In this document: one piece after another, positions 32,460-41,148 of the stretch
Layout: each line of letters begins with the position of its first letter
Numbering within the stretch: position 1 is the first letter of the stretch
Assembly (NCBI GenBank): GCA_002298165.1
Contig: DBMI01000053.1
Span: 1-42,833, forward strand
DNA length: 42,833 nucleotides
Direction of reading: 5' to 3'
Source: Desulfarculales bacterium UBA702
GTDB taxonomy: Bacteria; Desulfobacterota; Syntrophobacteria; Syntrophobacterales; Syntrophobacteraceae
Notes under the pieces: generated by a model
Seen by the model: only the letters and a program-made list of their open reading frames with translations
What the model was told of the DNA's origin: nothing
Database searches by the model: none
Made by a program: the position numbers and the translations under genes

Positions 32460-33421
32460 CACAGCTTCAGGGCCTTTTTAATAAATGGAATGCCGGCTAC
32501 CGCAAGCAGCCAATAGCCAAAAAACGAGTACAGGATAGCGGCGGCAAGGGCCTGGGGCGCTGTTGCGAATGAAGCAAAAAGAACCACCATTGCTCCGTCG
32601 CGTGTGGCCATCCCGGCCAGAGTGATCGGAAGCAGGCCGGCAAAGATAGCAACCGGAAGGGCGGTTGCCGTAAATCCAAGCGGCACCGACGCCCCCACGC
32701 CGTAGAACAGGAGCTTGGTCTGAACTATTGTAGCGATCCAGTTTGCAGCCGTAAGCGCGAGAATTGCCGCAAGCAGTCCAGGTCTTGACCGCAAAATTCT
32801 GAGCGAGCGAAAAAGGTCGTCGATTATTCCCTGCAGTTTCGGGCCGACCGGGAGTCTAATCTGGAATGCCGCAACTAGAAAGACAAATGCCACCGCACCT
32901 GTTGCAGCCGCTCCAACCGCTATTATCCGAATGTCCTCGAATACCACGCCCCCTGTCAGCGCAAGCAGGGCAAGGGTAAGAACATCTATCAGGCGCTCCG
33001 TTATGACACTTCCCGCGACAATGGCCGGCCGTATCGAATCGCGAAGGCTCAAGGCTTTTAGCAAATCGCCGGCCTTGGAGGGTGAAATCGAGCTTAGCGG
33101 CCAAATTCCGATAATTATCAGCATGCAGCGCACCGCCGGGACGTCGAAGCCAAGGGTGCGAAGTACAAAACGCCAGCGATAGGCTGAAATTACCGGAAAA
33201 GAAAAGGTGATAAAGGCCGCCCCTGCCCAGACCATGGCAGGGACGCCGGATAGGAGGCTCAACACGCTTGCAAGGTCTATTTGCCGGAAAAGGAAATAGA
33301 ATATCAGCAGGGTCGCGGCAATGAGAATCGAACCTTTTAACCCCGAGTTGAGCTTTCCCCAGCCGCTCAGCTTCAGCAGCGACCGGTCGGCCAGGGAATC
33401 GATTGCTCCGTCATTCTTCAT
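32459..33421 (-). CDS. Lysylphosphatidylglycerol-synthetase-TM/UPF0104-type membrane protein
   Basis: A 320-residue polytopic protein with roughly eight hydrophobic segments, resembling the membrane domain of MprF and the AglD/UPF0104 family. The typical SAYRWRFVLRTLGF and PLSSISPSKAGDLLKALSLR, followed by GSVITERLIDVLTLALLAL, are present. Members without the catalytic MprF domain are thought to move or help to transfer lipid-linked substrates. It overlaps the upstream gene by four bases (ATGA) and touches the downstream one. In this set it is the best candidate for a flippase or lipid-handling component; that function is inferred. Confidence 0.82.
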   Translation of the reverse strand: MKNDGAIDSLADRSLLKLSGWGKLNSGLKGSILIAATLLIFYFLFRQIDLASVLSLLSGVPAMVWAGAAFITFSFPVISAYRWRFVLRTLGFDVPAVRCMLIIIGIWPLSSISPSKAGDLLKALSLRDSIRPAIVAGSVITERLIDVLTLALLALTGGVVFEDIRIIAVGAAATGAVAFVFLVAAFQIRLPVGPKLQGIIDDLFRSLRILRSRPGLLAAILALTAANWIATIVQTKLLFYGVGASVPLGFTATALPVAIFAGLLPITLAGMATRDGAMVVLFASFATAPQALAAAILYSFFGYWLLAVAGIPFIKKALKL

Positions 33422-35271
33422 GAACTGTAGCCTCTTTCAACTCGATCCTGCTTGAGAACGGTCGTGATCCTGATGCTCTTTTCCCTGTTTAACCGGGCAA
33501 GTGCTTCGCCTTGAATCTCAAATCCAGCGATATCGATCTCCTGTGACTGAAAATATCGGCTCTGGGGAACGTAGCGCACGAAAAATTCGTCACCGATTGA
33601 GAGGCTTTTAAATTTCAGGTTCGATTCAATCTGCAATTCGTCTTCGAGCCGTATGGCGTCTCCTTCGAATTTCATGTGCCTCCGGAACCTGATCGGGACC
33701 GATCTTTGACCCAGAATCAGCGTCTTTCGAATACGCCCCTTCAGGATATGGGCAAATGCCGGGATTATTCCAAGAGATACGAGCGCGCTCCGGAATACGA
33801 TCTGTTTAATGGGCGTGAAAAGTTTGGTTGTCGGGACAGCCTGAAGGTTTCCCTTTACCTCCCATCCGCCGTCCACGATCGAGCATTCGTATGCCGGGTC
33901 GATCCACTGCGAGGTCACGAGGCGGCCGTCTTCGAGGCAGCCAATTATACCGCAGTCGTTTAGCAAAAGTTTTCCGTCCTGCTCGGGGCCGGGGTCGGAC
34001 TTGCCGCGCAGGCGGCTGCCCGCCGCATTTACACGCTGAAAAACCTTCAAGGTGCCGCCCTTGGCAAGATTTGCCAAAACGTAGTACCGGGCCGTGTTGC
34101 ACACGAAAATGCGCGATTCCGAAAACCAGCTTGCAAAGGGCGGCCGCTCGAAGGGCATGGGGGCCAGTGGAGAAGGGCGCCCACCGTAATCGAGCCACGC
34201 CTGCAGGAATTCCGGGACACGATAGAAAACATAGCGATCGGACATGATGTCGGGAGGCACCAGCTTGCCCTCGGAGAGGCCCTTGAGCATCGTTTCGGCT
34301 GTTGCAGCCGCAAGCGGGACCTTTCCGGCAATCACTTCGAACCCGTGCGGGTAAAAATGAAGCGTATTCCGACTTCCCGCACTCCCGGCATAAAAGCCGT
34401 TGGGATAGGCAAAGTAGCTGCAAAACTCGGCGGACTGTTTCAGAACATCGAAAATCTCGGGATCGGGATTGGTCTTGTATACCTTGGAGAGAAAGGAAAC
34501 TGTCGCCGAAAGATATCCCGGATCGACTCCGTCGTATTCTCTCGACCAGCCCTCATCGGTGTTGTGATAGCCAAGAAAGCCCCGCCAAAGGTCCTCGAAT
34601 CCTTTTTTGAGAGCAGTATCACCAGTGAGTTCGAATGCCTTCCACACGGCCAGGCATGCCATCGCGTGATGGTTGGCCAGGTGATCTTCCTCGCATTCAC
34701 CGGCCGCGATGAAGTGTGCCGCCTTCAGTATTGCCCTCTGGATTTTTTGGGCAATTTCCGGAGGAAGTTCGCCTTTGAGAAGGTTATAAGCTTCTATGGC
34801 CGTAAAGGTGGTAAACGCGGTCGGTCCGACCCAGCCCCTCTCATATGGGTAAAATTCGTCGAAAGAGCCGTCCCTGTGCTGGATTTTTGTCCAGAAATCC
34901 AGGCCCGCAATCGCCCAGTCCCTTATTTTGGGCTTTCCCCTGAAGATATTACCCGGAAAATCATGTTTATAGACCAGGGCCAGAGAGTGAACTCCGAACT
35001 GGCGAACCGCGTCCGGGAAATCGGATACCTTGTCGAGCCAGTAGTCGCGGTGAAAACACCCGTAGGTAGGCGAAAAAGGATTTCGGTCCTGGTTGCCGAG
35101 AAGGCGGGGTATTTGGGCCAGGGCTTTTTCGGCATATACCTGCCTAAGATTTGGATCGCCCGCGCAGACTAACGCCTTGCCCGATGTGTCTCTTGGTTCC
35201 AAATAGCTTTCTCCGTTCGAAGCCGCGATAAAAACAGGGGCATCGCCGCGGCTCCTGACGATACCCCTCAT
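33418..35271 (-). CDS. Alpha/alpha-barrel protein, heparinase/C5-epimerase-like, no export signal
   Basis: A 617-residue protein that I cannot assign to a characterised family. Residues about 95-400 are rich in helical hairpins with sequences such as RDGSFDEFYPYERGWVGPTAFTTFTAIEAYNLL, EEDHLANHHAMACLAVWKAFEL and EGWSREYDGVDPGYLSATVSFL, the style of (alpha/alpha)6 toroids in polysaccharide lyases, glycosidases and glucuronyl C5-epimerases. The last 150 residues look like a beta-sandwich. There is no signal peptide, so it should act in the cytoplasm, which is unusual for a lyase. The ATG at 35271 has no binding site; a TTG at 35202 preceded by GGAG at eight bases may be the real start. Its neighbours suggest a biosynthetic role. 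Confidence 0.7.
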   Translation of the reverse strand: MRGIVRSRGDAPVFIAASNGESYLEPRDTSGKALVCAGDPNLRQVYAEKALAQIPRLLGNQDRNPFSPTYGCFHRDYWLDKVSDFPDAVRQFGVHSLALVYKHDFPGNIFRGKPKIRDWAIAGLDFWTKIQHRDGSFDEFYPYERGWVGPTAFTTFTAIEAYNLLKGELPPEIAQKIQRAILKAAHFIAAGECEEDHLANHHAMACLAVWKAFELTGDTALKKGFEDLWRGFLGYHNTDEGWSREYDGVDPGYLSATVSFLSKVYKTNPDPEIFDVLKQSAEFCSYFAYPNGFYAGSAGSRNTLHFYPHGFEVIAGKVPLAAATAETMLKGLSEGKLVPPDIMSDRYVFYRVPEFLQAWLDYGGRPSPLAPMPFERPPFASWFSESRIFVCNTARYYVLANLAKGGTLKVFQRVNAAGSRLRGKSDPGPEQDGKLLLNDCGIIGCLEDGRLVTSQWIDPAYECSIVDGGWEVKGNLQAVPTTKLFTPIKQIVFRSALVSLGIIPAFAHILKGRIRKTLILGQRSVPIRFRRHMKFEGDAIRLEDELQIESNLKFKSLSIGDEFFVRYVPQSRYFQSQEIDIAGFEIQGEALARLNREKSIRITTVLKQDRVERGYSS

Positions 35272-35336
35272 GTACTATTTTTAAGTCATGGGCAGTGGGA
35301 GTTCAGATAGTGGATCGTAATACCGGTTGCTGCGTC

Positions 35337-36602
35337 TCACAGCGCCCGGCCGGGCAGATCTTTTATTACTCCCTCAATGTGCTTTGGTCCAATACTTTCA
35401 GGTTTGTTGCGCATCCTCAGGATGCTCAGGAAGAAACTAAATAAAATGACCTGGCATCCAACAATGAGGCAGGCAACCGACGGGATGAGAATCCGAAGCG
35501 CTTCGAATGGGGCGCTGAGGATAAACCCCTGTGTGGTCCACGAAACAAGGGGGACGAAAGCTCCGAGAATCCCGGTGAATATCAGGACCGCCGCAACAAT
35601 AAGGCCTGGTTCCAGGGGCGAGGATCGCGTAAGGCGGCTAAGTCTCGAATTATTCGGAAAAATTCCCTGGCTGATCCCATAGATTTTGGCCAGTGTTCCG
35701 AAAATGATGCACTGACATCCTATAATGAGTCCGGCCGCCGCGTAGAGCATCGAGATCGTATTAAGCCTGATTCCGGCGATGAACCTGGGGCCGCTCATCA
35801 GCATCGACATGGTGAATATTCCGAATGCCATCATAAGGATGCCGGGATAGAAGAAAATAAACCTCGGGCTATAGAGGAGCATCATGCGCAGGTGCTGCCA
35901 TCCCGCGGAGAAGGTGCGCAGGTGTGGGGGCCTTCCGCGTCCGTCGGGCGCGAGAGTTGTTGGAACTTCGGTTATTTTCATCCCGAGTATGCTTGCGCGA
36001 GCGATCATTTCGCTGTTGAATTCCCATCCATCCGCACGCAGATCCAGACGCTCAAAACTCTCTTTCCTGAATGCCCTTAATCCACAGTGATGGTCCCCGC
36101 AGGGGCTTCGGAAAAGGATGCGTGCAATCGCACTCATGACCGGGACGCCCACATATTGGTGGAGCGGCTTCATGGCGCCGGGGGCTATTCCTCCCTTGAA
36201 GCGGTTTCCCACGACCAGGTCGCAACCCTCCCGCAAACGCTCGACAAAGCGTGGAATGTGAGTGAAATCGTAGCTGCCGTCGGGGTCTCCGATAAGGACG
36301 TACCTGCCTCGAGCCTCTGATATCCCGCCGCGAAGCGCATTGCTGTAGCCGCGGGTCTCTACGTGCACCACCCTTGCTCCCAGGCATTCCGCGATCGCGG
36401 GTGAACCGTCGGTGCTGCCGTTATCGGCAACAATTACTTCCCCCGAAATTCCGTGTTCGACCAGCGTGCGCAGGGCTTCCTCGACCGATTTACCGAGTGT
36501 TCTGGCTTCGTTGAGGCACGGCAATACCACTGATAACTCAATCGCCGCAGTGGGTTCTTCAGTTTTAAGAAATTCCAGTTTGCGAGCTTGCATTTTTGTC
36601 AT
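35337..36602 (-). CDS. Glycosyltransferase family 2 with C-terminal membrane segments
   Basis: A 421-residue enzyme of the polyprenyl-phosphate transferase type. ELSVVLPCLNEARTLG begins the GT-A domain, ADNGSTDGS is at 59-67 and DPDGSYDF at 106-113 provides the metal-binding aspartates. GLRAFRKESFERL and the tail starting near residue 230 follow, with four hydrophobic segments, as in GtrB and related proteins. It would load a sugar onto undecaprenyl phosphate at the inner face of the membrane. GGCGGA lies close upstream of the start. It is first in the four-gene set, separated by 65 bases from the next gene. Confidence 0.88.
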   Translation of the reverse strand: MTKMQARKLEFLKTEEPTAAIELSVVLPCLNEARTLGKSVEEALRTLVEHGISGEVIVADNGSTDGSPAIAECLGARVVHVETRGYSNALRGGISEARGRYVLIGDPDGSYDFTHIPRFVERLREGCDLVVGNRFKGGIAPGAMKPLHQYVGVPVMSAIARILFRSPCGDHHCGLRAFRKESFERLDLRADGWEFNSEMIARASILGMKITEVPTTLAPDGRGRPPHLRTFSAGWQHLRMMLLYSPRFIFFYPGILMMAFGIFTMSMLMSGPRFIAGIRLNTISMLYAAAGLIIGCQCIIFGTLAKIYGISQGIFPNNSRLSRLTRSSPLEPGLIVAAVLIFTGILGAFVPLVSWTTQGFILSAPFEALRILIPSVACLIVGCQVILFSFFLSILRMRNKPESIGPKHIEGVIKDLPGRAL

Positions 36603-36785
36603 AATTCCGCCAAATCAGGTTATAAATTACCAGACTGCCTCTTTAACGCAAAAACAGCCTTTTGGCAATTAATGAGAAGCAACATGACAAACTATGTGGG
36701 TAATGATTTGTAATAATCAACCGCTTGATAGCTAAAATTGATGATTCAAGGATCAAAGGAACTTGGGATCAGGAGGTTTGCAATC

Positions 36786-36854
36786 ATGAACCATCGGGGT
36801 GATTCGGTTTTCGGGTTGAGGAGCGCATTAGGTCACCAATCTGAGGTTCCTTGA
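36786..36854 (+). CDS. Possible 22-residue small ORF with strong ribosome binding site
   Basis: AGGAGG at 36772-36777 is nine bases before an ATG that opens a 22-codon frame ending in TGA at 36852-36854. The peptide (MNHRGDSVFGLRSALGHQSEVP) has no recognised features. The frame is bracketed by 10-bp inverted repeats, GATTCAAGGA (36743-36752) and TCCTTGAATC (36848-36857). The binding site could be coincidental in a GC-rich gap, and coding is uncertain. Confidence 0.25.
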   Translation: MNHRGDSVFGLRSALGHQSEVP

Positions 36855-36894
36855 ATCCCGTCAAATCTCTCAACCCGCAACTTCCAAAAAACTA

Positions 36895-37350
36895 TTAGTT
36901 CGCTGGCATAATTGTACGAAGGATGTCTTCCTTGCCGATGATCCCCACTACTTTGCCTTTATCAACGACTGGAATTGTATGGAACCCCTTGTTCACCATC
37001 AGGGCGGCTACTTCTTCGATGCCAGTCTCCGGCTCCACGGTAACCGGGTCGGGGGTCATTGCCTGAGCGGCATTTACTGCGTAGATCTTACGGACCTCTT
37101 TTTCAACTTTTCCCGGTGATGTAATGGGAATAAAAGTATCCAGGAGGTTGAAAACGGAGGGAACAGGGATCTTTTTCTGTTGCGCGATGAGATCGCTCTG
37201 GCAGATTAATCCAATCAGGTCCCCATTATCATCGACCACCGGAGCACCATTGATATGTCGCTCGAGAAGCAGTTTGGCCACATCGGTAATCTTCATTCCG
37301 GGTTCGATGAAGACTACATCCCTTGTCATAATATCTTTGGCTTTGAGCAT
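36895..37350 (-). CDS. CBS-domain pair protein
   Basis: A 151-residue cytoplasmic protein made of two CBS domains, about residues 7-60 and 92-148. Each starts with the typical DIMTRDVVFIEPGMKITDVAKLL and AMTPDPVTVEPETGIEEVAALM and ends with a VVGIIGKEDIL-like strand. Such pairs bind adenosine nucleotides and act as energy or ligand sensors, either alone or for a partner. ATG at 37350 has AGGGAG eight bases upstream, so I prefer it to the longer frame to 37392. No fixed partner gene is seen next to it. Confidence 0.88.
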   Translation of the reverse strand: MLKAKDIMTRDVVFIEPGMKITDVAKLLLERHINGAPVVDDNGDLIGLICQSDLIAQQKKIPVPSVFNLLDTFIPITSPGKVEKEVRKIYAVNAAQAMTPDPVTVEPETGIEEVAALMVNKGFHTIPVVDKGKVVGIIGKEDILRTIMPAN

Positions 37351-37740
37351 TGAATGACTCCCTGGACAGTTTATTCCATTCCAATCAGCCACGGCAAAGT
37401 CGTGCCCGCTGCCTCATTAATTTAATCAGGACCCTGCGGCAGGGGGCTAAAACATCATGCCTGAATACGATGTTTGCCGCAACCCCGGCCTTCTCACGCC
37501 TGCAATGTCTGGATCGTCCCGGCTAACTCTATTTAATTACTGAAAAAGCGCTGCGCAGCTTTTCCCTTCAATAATTTGCCTCCTGGTCCAAATTGCGTTT
37601 AAAATGTAGACTATTCGCCCAGGCAAGGCGTCATAGTCCATAACCAAATGTAATTCCATGTACTTTTGTGGAGGCAAAACGATGTTCAGACCGGCCCCGC
37701 TAGCAAGGGTGCTGTCCTCACCGCACCAGGAGGATTCAAG
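37351..37740. other. Intergenic region between the CBS and FecR/DUF6600 genes
   Basis: This divergent gap of 390 bases should contain both promoters. I see no certain -35/-10 pair. A symmetrical AAAAAGCGCTGCGCAGCTTTTT-like stem lies near 37543-37564 and is weak as a terminator. Confidence 0.4.
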
Positions 37741-40044
37741 ATGAGCCGTTCGGGGAAAATAATCCTGCTATCGATAGTATTTCTTCTGATCGCCGCTCCC
37801 GTGGCCCTGGCGCGCTCGCAGCCCCAGGGACCGGCGCAGGCGAGGCAGCACGCGGAAGGCAGGGAGAATGTGCTTGTAGGCCGCGTTTCATTGGTTGAAG
37901 GTGAATTGCTGCGCTATGTTCCCGCTCAAAAAGATTGGGTGGTCGCCACCAAGGATTCCCCCTTCGGCTTCGAAGACGCGCTCTATTCGGGAGAAAGCGC
38001 CAAAGCCGAGTTCCTGATGCCCAACAGCACCTGGCTTAGAATCGGATCCAACACGCAGGTCCAGTTGATCGCACTCAAGCCTGATGCCACCGAAGTTGAT
38101 GTTGCCGTTGGAACGGCCCGTTTCATCGACCAGAGCTCGAAAGCGGTCATAAAGGCCACCACTCCTTTCGGTTATGTGGTAGCCGAACCGGGTTCCGCAT
38201 TCGATCTCTATGTGGGTGATGAATCCGTTGAAGTGATCGGAATCCGGGGACACGTTGAGTTCATTCACGACACCGACGGATCGAGATACGAGGTCGTACC
38301 GGGTTCTTTGTCGATACTTGCCGATGCCCGCCAGGCGACGGCAAGCGAGGGCAAGGTGGATGCCGAGTGGGACGACTGGAACGTAAGTCGCGACACCATG
38401 TGGTCTCAGAGCATCCAGACCAAGGGGGAATCGGCCCGCTATCTTCCCGAGGGGATTCGTGAAGACGCCGGGACTCTGGACGAAAACGGCCGATGGGAGC
38501 GCGTTTACTACGAGGGCGAGTACCGCCAGGTGTGGCGTCCGACCGTCGTTGACCCCGGCTGGGAACCATATTCGGTGGGAAGATGGGTTGACTACTATGA
38601 CGATTACTGCTGGGTGCCGAGCGAGCCCTTCGGATATGTAACTCATCATTACGGAAACTGGTTTTGGGCAAATAATTACTGGTACTGGTCGCCGCCGGTG
38701 GTAACCGTCGGGGTCGGGGCGCCGTGGTGGGGGATCGGCTTTTCATGGTACCCTGGCAGGGTCGGCTGGCTCTATGGGGATTCCTATGTCGGATGGTTTC
38801 CGCTTCTTCCATGGGAACCCTTTTACGCGCGCCACTGGTGGGGACCTCACAGCTTCGTGATGAGATACCCCGGGGCAATTCATTATGACGTTGGCAGGTA
38901 CCATTTCGCGAACCGCGCGGTCATAGTGAACCAGTCGGCGCTCTTTAGGACCAATAACCTCGCTACCGCCAGGATCGCCCCTGCAAACAGCGTCCAAATC
39001 GCCGGAAACCTGAGAGGCGCACCTGTTTTGCCCGGTGCAGCCATTCCACAAGCTAATCTCAACCAGAGGTTCAATTTCACCAACGCCGCCCCAACCGCCA
39101 GACCTGGAGCGGTGGCCGTAACACGAGTGATGCAGAACCAGACCACGGCGGCATCCGCACGTTCAGTTAACGGCAGGGCGATCCAGCAGCAGATCGCGAC
39201 GGCGCCCGCCGGCCGTCTTGCCGCCGGGACGGCTGTTACCGCACCCAGGGCTACAAGCAGGCTGGTATCCGGGGGCGGTGCGCCGGCATTAGGCGCGGCT
39301 GGAAGTTCGCGTCAGCTTAAACAAAGCGCGAGAGCGGTTCAGCCTGGACTAGGCCAGATTGGCGCCGGCCCCGGTACAATGGGCAGGGGTCCCGCCGCGA
39401 TAGGCAGTCGAACAGGAGCAGCCACCGGACAGGCTGGTATTGCCGGATCACACGGTACCGGCACTGCCTCAGGCTCGCTGGGCCGGAGCCACGGCTCGGC
39501 AGGTGCTGTTCAACAGGGGACCAGTATAGGCAGGACCGGAAGAGGGCAGGCCGGTATGACCCAGGTACCCGGCTCAATGGGGCGCGCTCAGGGGAGCGTT
39601 CGTGAGTCTCGTTCAGCCGGCCGCGGTTATCGCAGCACTCCAGGGATGGAACAAAGAGGTTCCAGGACCTTACAGGGCGGCGAATCGTCCTCCAGGTCCA
39701 GGATGAACGCTCAGGGTCTACACAGCGGCGGTATGCAGCGAGGTGACCTGAGCAGGGGAGAAGGCAGGATGAGCCCTGGATACAGAGGAGCACCTTCCAC
39801 CGGACGAATGGGACCGGGGGGGAACTCCGGTATCCAGCGCGGGTATGAATCGGGTATGCGCGGGCCGACCTCTCATGGGGTTCCCGGCGGTATGCAACCG
39901 GGAATGCATGCTCCGTCCGGTTCGCACGGCGGCCCTCCCGCAATGCAGCACGCTCCGCAAGGTGGTCCGGGAGGAGGGGCTCGTGCCCCGAGACAGGGTG
40001 TTGGCCCTGGCGCGGGAGCCCATGCCCAGCACTTCAGGGGTTAG
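37741..40044 (+). CDS. Exported FecR-domain/DUF6600 protein with long Gly/Arg/Ser-rich tail
   Basis: A 767-residue exported protein. A signal peptide covers residues 1 to about 24 (KIILLSIVFLLIAAPVALA). Residues about 45-190 form a FecR-type domain (GRVSLVEGELLRYVPAQKDW, IGSNTQVQLIALKPD, FGYVVAEPGSAFDLYVG). About 240-390 is a Trp/Tyr-rich DUF6600 region (WEPYSVGRWVDYY, EPFGYVTHHYGNWFW). The remaining 370 residues are low-complexity, dominated by Gly, Ala, Arg, Ser and Gln. Unlike the TonB regulator FecR it lacks an N-terminal cytoplasmic sensor part. The ATG at 37741 follows AGGAGG at 37726-37731; the frame extends upstream to 37666 without features. The function is unknown; the protein is probably periplasmic or surface-located. 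Confidence 0.82.
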   Translation: MSRSGKIILLSIVFLLIAAPVALARSQPQGPAQARQHAEGRENVLVGRVSLVEGELLRYVPAQKDWVVATKDSPFGFEDALYSGESAKAEFLMPNSTWLRIGSNTQVQLIALKPDATEVDVAVGTARFIDQSSKAVIKATTPFGYVVAEPGSAFDLYVGDESVEVIGIRGHVEFIHDTDGSRYEVVPGSLSILADARQATASEGKVDAEWDDWNVSRDTMWSQSIQTKGESARYLPEGIREDAGTLDENGRWERVYYEGEYRQVWRPTVVDPGWEPYSVGRWVDYYDDYCWVPSEPFGYVTHHYGNWFWANNYWYWSPPVVTVGVGAPWWGIGFSWYPGRVGWLYGDSYVGWFPLLPWEPFYARHWWGPHSFVMRYPGAIHYDVGRYHFANRAVIVNQSALFRTNNLATARIAPANSVQIAGNLRGAPVLPGAAIPQANLNQRFNFTNAAPTARPGAVAVTRVMQNQTTAASARSVNGRAIQQQIATAPAGRLAAGTAVTAPRATSRLVSGGGAPALGAAGSSRQLKQSARAVQPGLGQIGAGPGTMGRGPAAIGSRTGAATGQAGIAGSHGTGTASGSLGRSHGSAGAVQQGTSIGRTGRGQAGMTQVPGSMGRAQGSVRESRSAGRGYRSTPGMEQRGSRTLQGGESSSRSRMNAQGLHSGGMQRGDLSRGEGRMSPGYRGAPSTGRMGPGGNSGIQRGYESGMRGPTSHGVPGGMQPGMHAPSGSHGGPPAMQHAPQGGPGGGARAPRQGVGPGAGAHAQHFRG

Positions 40045-40074
40045 CGCGAGATACCTCCAGCAGTGAGTAAAATA

Positions 40075-40115
40075 CGGGCGGTGTCCTGATCCAGGGCACC
40101 GCCCGGTTTGTTTTC
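40075..40115 (+). terminator. Rho-independent terminator after the DUF6600 gene
   Basis: CGGGCGGTG (40075-40083) pairs with CACCGCCCG (40097-40105). The stem can be extended inward by CC/GG after a mismatch. It is followed by the T-rich GTTTGTTTT. It lies 30 bases after the stop. Confidence 0.8.
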
Positions 40116-40234
40116 CAGGGTATTTCTAAGACACTGAGGTCACGGGTAATTGGGCATCTTGACCGGCACCGGGATATAAGTTCCAATCTCTTTTACGAAA
40201 ATACTCGCTGGATAATCTCAATGGAGTAATCCTG

Positions 40235-40912
40235 ATGGTCAAATTTCGCGTAATAAAAGGCAGGAAAGAAAACAGACATCCCCAGGCAGAAAGGGTGCGC
40301 CTTTTTAGTGCATGGTCGGTAGTCGATAATTTCCTTGGCCATGACAAAGTTAAGCTGAACTGGATCCGGATGGACAGGAAGTCTCCGGTGGCCGGTTTCG
40401 AGACCCTGATCGAAGGCTACGAGCAAACCGACAGTCGGATGCGCTGTTACTTCGAAGAATACGTGAATGAACTTTTGACCGAAAACGAGATAGAGCTTTT
40501 GCGAGGAACGGTTTTGGCCTCACTCGGGAGACCCATTGAAATTGTTGAAGAGTCGGTTCCCATTTCCAGCATGTTTATGCCCATGCCTTTCCGTGCCCTA
40601 AAACCTGGAGAAAACAGGGGGTTTTTCAAGCTGGTCGGGGACCCCAAATCAGAGCTTTCTTTCAATTTCCGAGGCTATTACGATCTAACCAAATCTCCAT
40701 CCAGCATCATAATCCCCGCCGCTGCGCTGGAAAACGGTTCCCACTTCCTTGAAAATGCCCTCCGAAAACTTGGAATCAATGCCGGGGAGCAGAGTATTGG
40801 GGATGCAGTCAAAAAGGTCTATGACGAGACTGGGCTATTTGTAGAAAAAGGCAAAAATCGTGAAGAAAGGCTGCTGGAGCAATCTGTCTGCTTGAAGCCG
40901 GGTGTGAACTGA
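40235..40912 (+). CDS. Hypothetical protein, 225 residues
   Basis: I do not recognise a family. The product is soluble with no signal peptide or membrane segment. It has an N-terminal basic stretch (VKFRVIKGRKENRHPQ), an acidic helical middle (CYFEEYVNELLTENEIELL) and a C-terminal part with a Glu/Lys-rich end. GGAG at 40223-40226, eight bases before the ATG, supports the start. It is followed four bases later by the HicB-like gene, so the two may be co-transcribed, but it has none of the features of HicA and is too long to be one. Confidence 0.6.
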   Translation: MVKFRVIKGRKENRHPQAERVRLFSAWSVVDNFLGHDKVKLNWIRMDRKSPVAGFETLIEGYEQTDSRMRCYFEEYVNELLTENEIELLRGTVLASLGRPIEIVEESVPISSMFMPMPFRALKPGENRGFFKLVGDPKSELSFNFRGYYDLTKSPSSIIIPAAALENGSHFLENALRKLGINAGEQSIGDAVKKVYDETGLFVEKGKNREERLLEQSVCLKPGVN

Positions 40913-40916
40913 AAAG

Positions 40917-41096
40917 ATGAAGAAATATGAAATCGTAGTCTACTGGAGCGATGAGGAGAGGGTCTTTGTTGCCGAGGTTCCAAAACTGCCGGGCTGCGCG
41001 GCCAGGGGCGGCACCCGGCAATCAGCCTTGTTGAACGTCAGGGAAGCCATTTCCTTATGGATTGAATCGTGCAAATCCGATCACCCTGTTTCCTAG
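40917..41096 (+). CDS. HicB-like small protein, orphan
   Basis: A 59-residue protein resembling the HicB antitoxin N-terminal fold, with the N-terminal KKYEIVVYWSDEERVFVAEVPKLPGC followed by ALLNVREAISLWIESC, as in HicB-family proteins. No C-terminal DNA-binding domain is present, which is common for the short members. HicB normally pairs with a HicA toxin of about 60-80 residues; none is found upstream or downstream, so it is an orphan. The binding site is weak. The gene is convergent with the efflux gene 52 bases away. Confidence 0.75.
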   Translation: MKKYEIVVYWSDEERVFVAEVPKLPGCAARGGTRQSALLNVREAISLWIESCKSDHPVS

Positions 41097-41148
41097 CCTG
41101 GAACTCCCTCCAGACATGCTTTTCGGGTTTATCGGTGGAGTTACGCGG

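Noticed and set aside
38261..38878. Long antisense frames within the FecR/DUF6600 gene and other genes
   Set aside because: They are shadows of GC-rich coding sequence in the real frame, lacking binding sites and family features.
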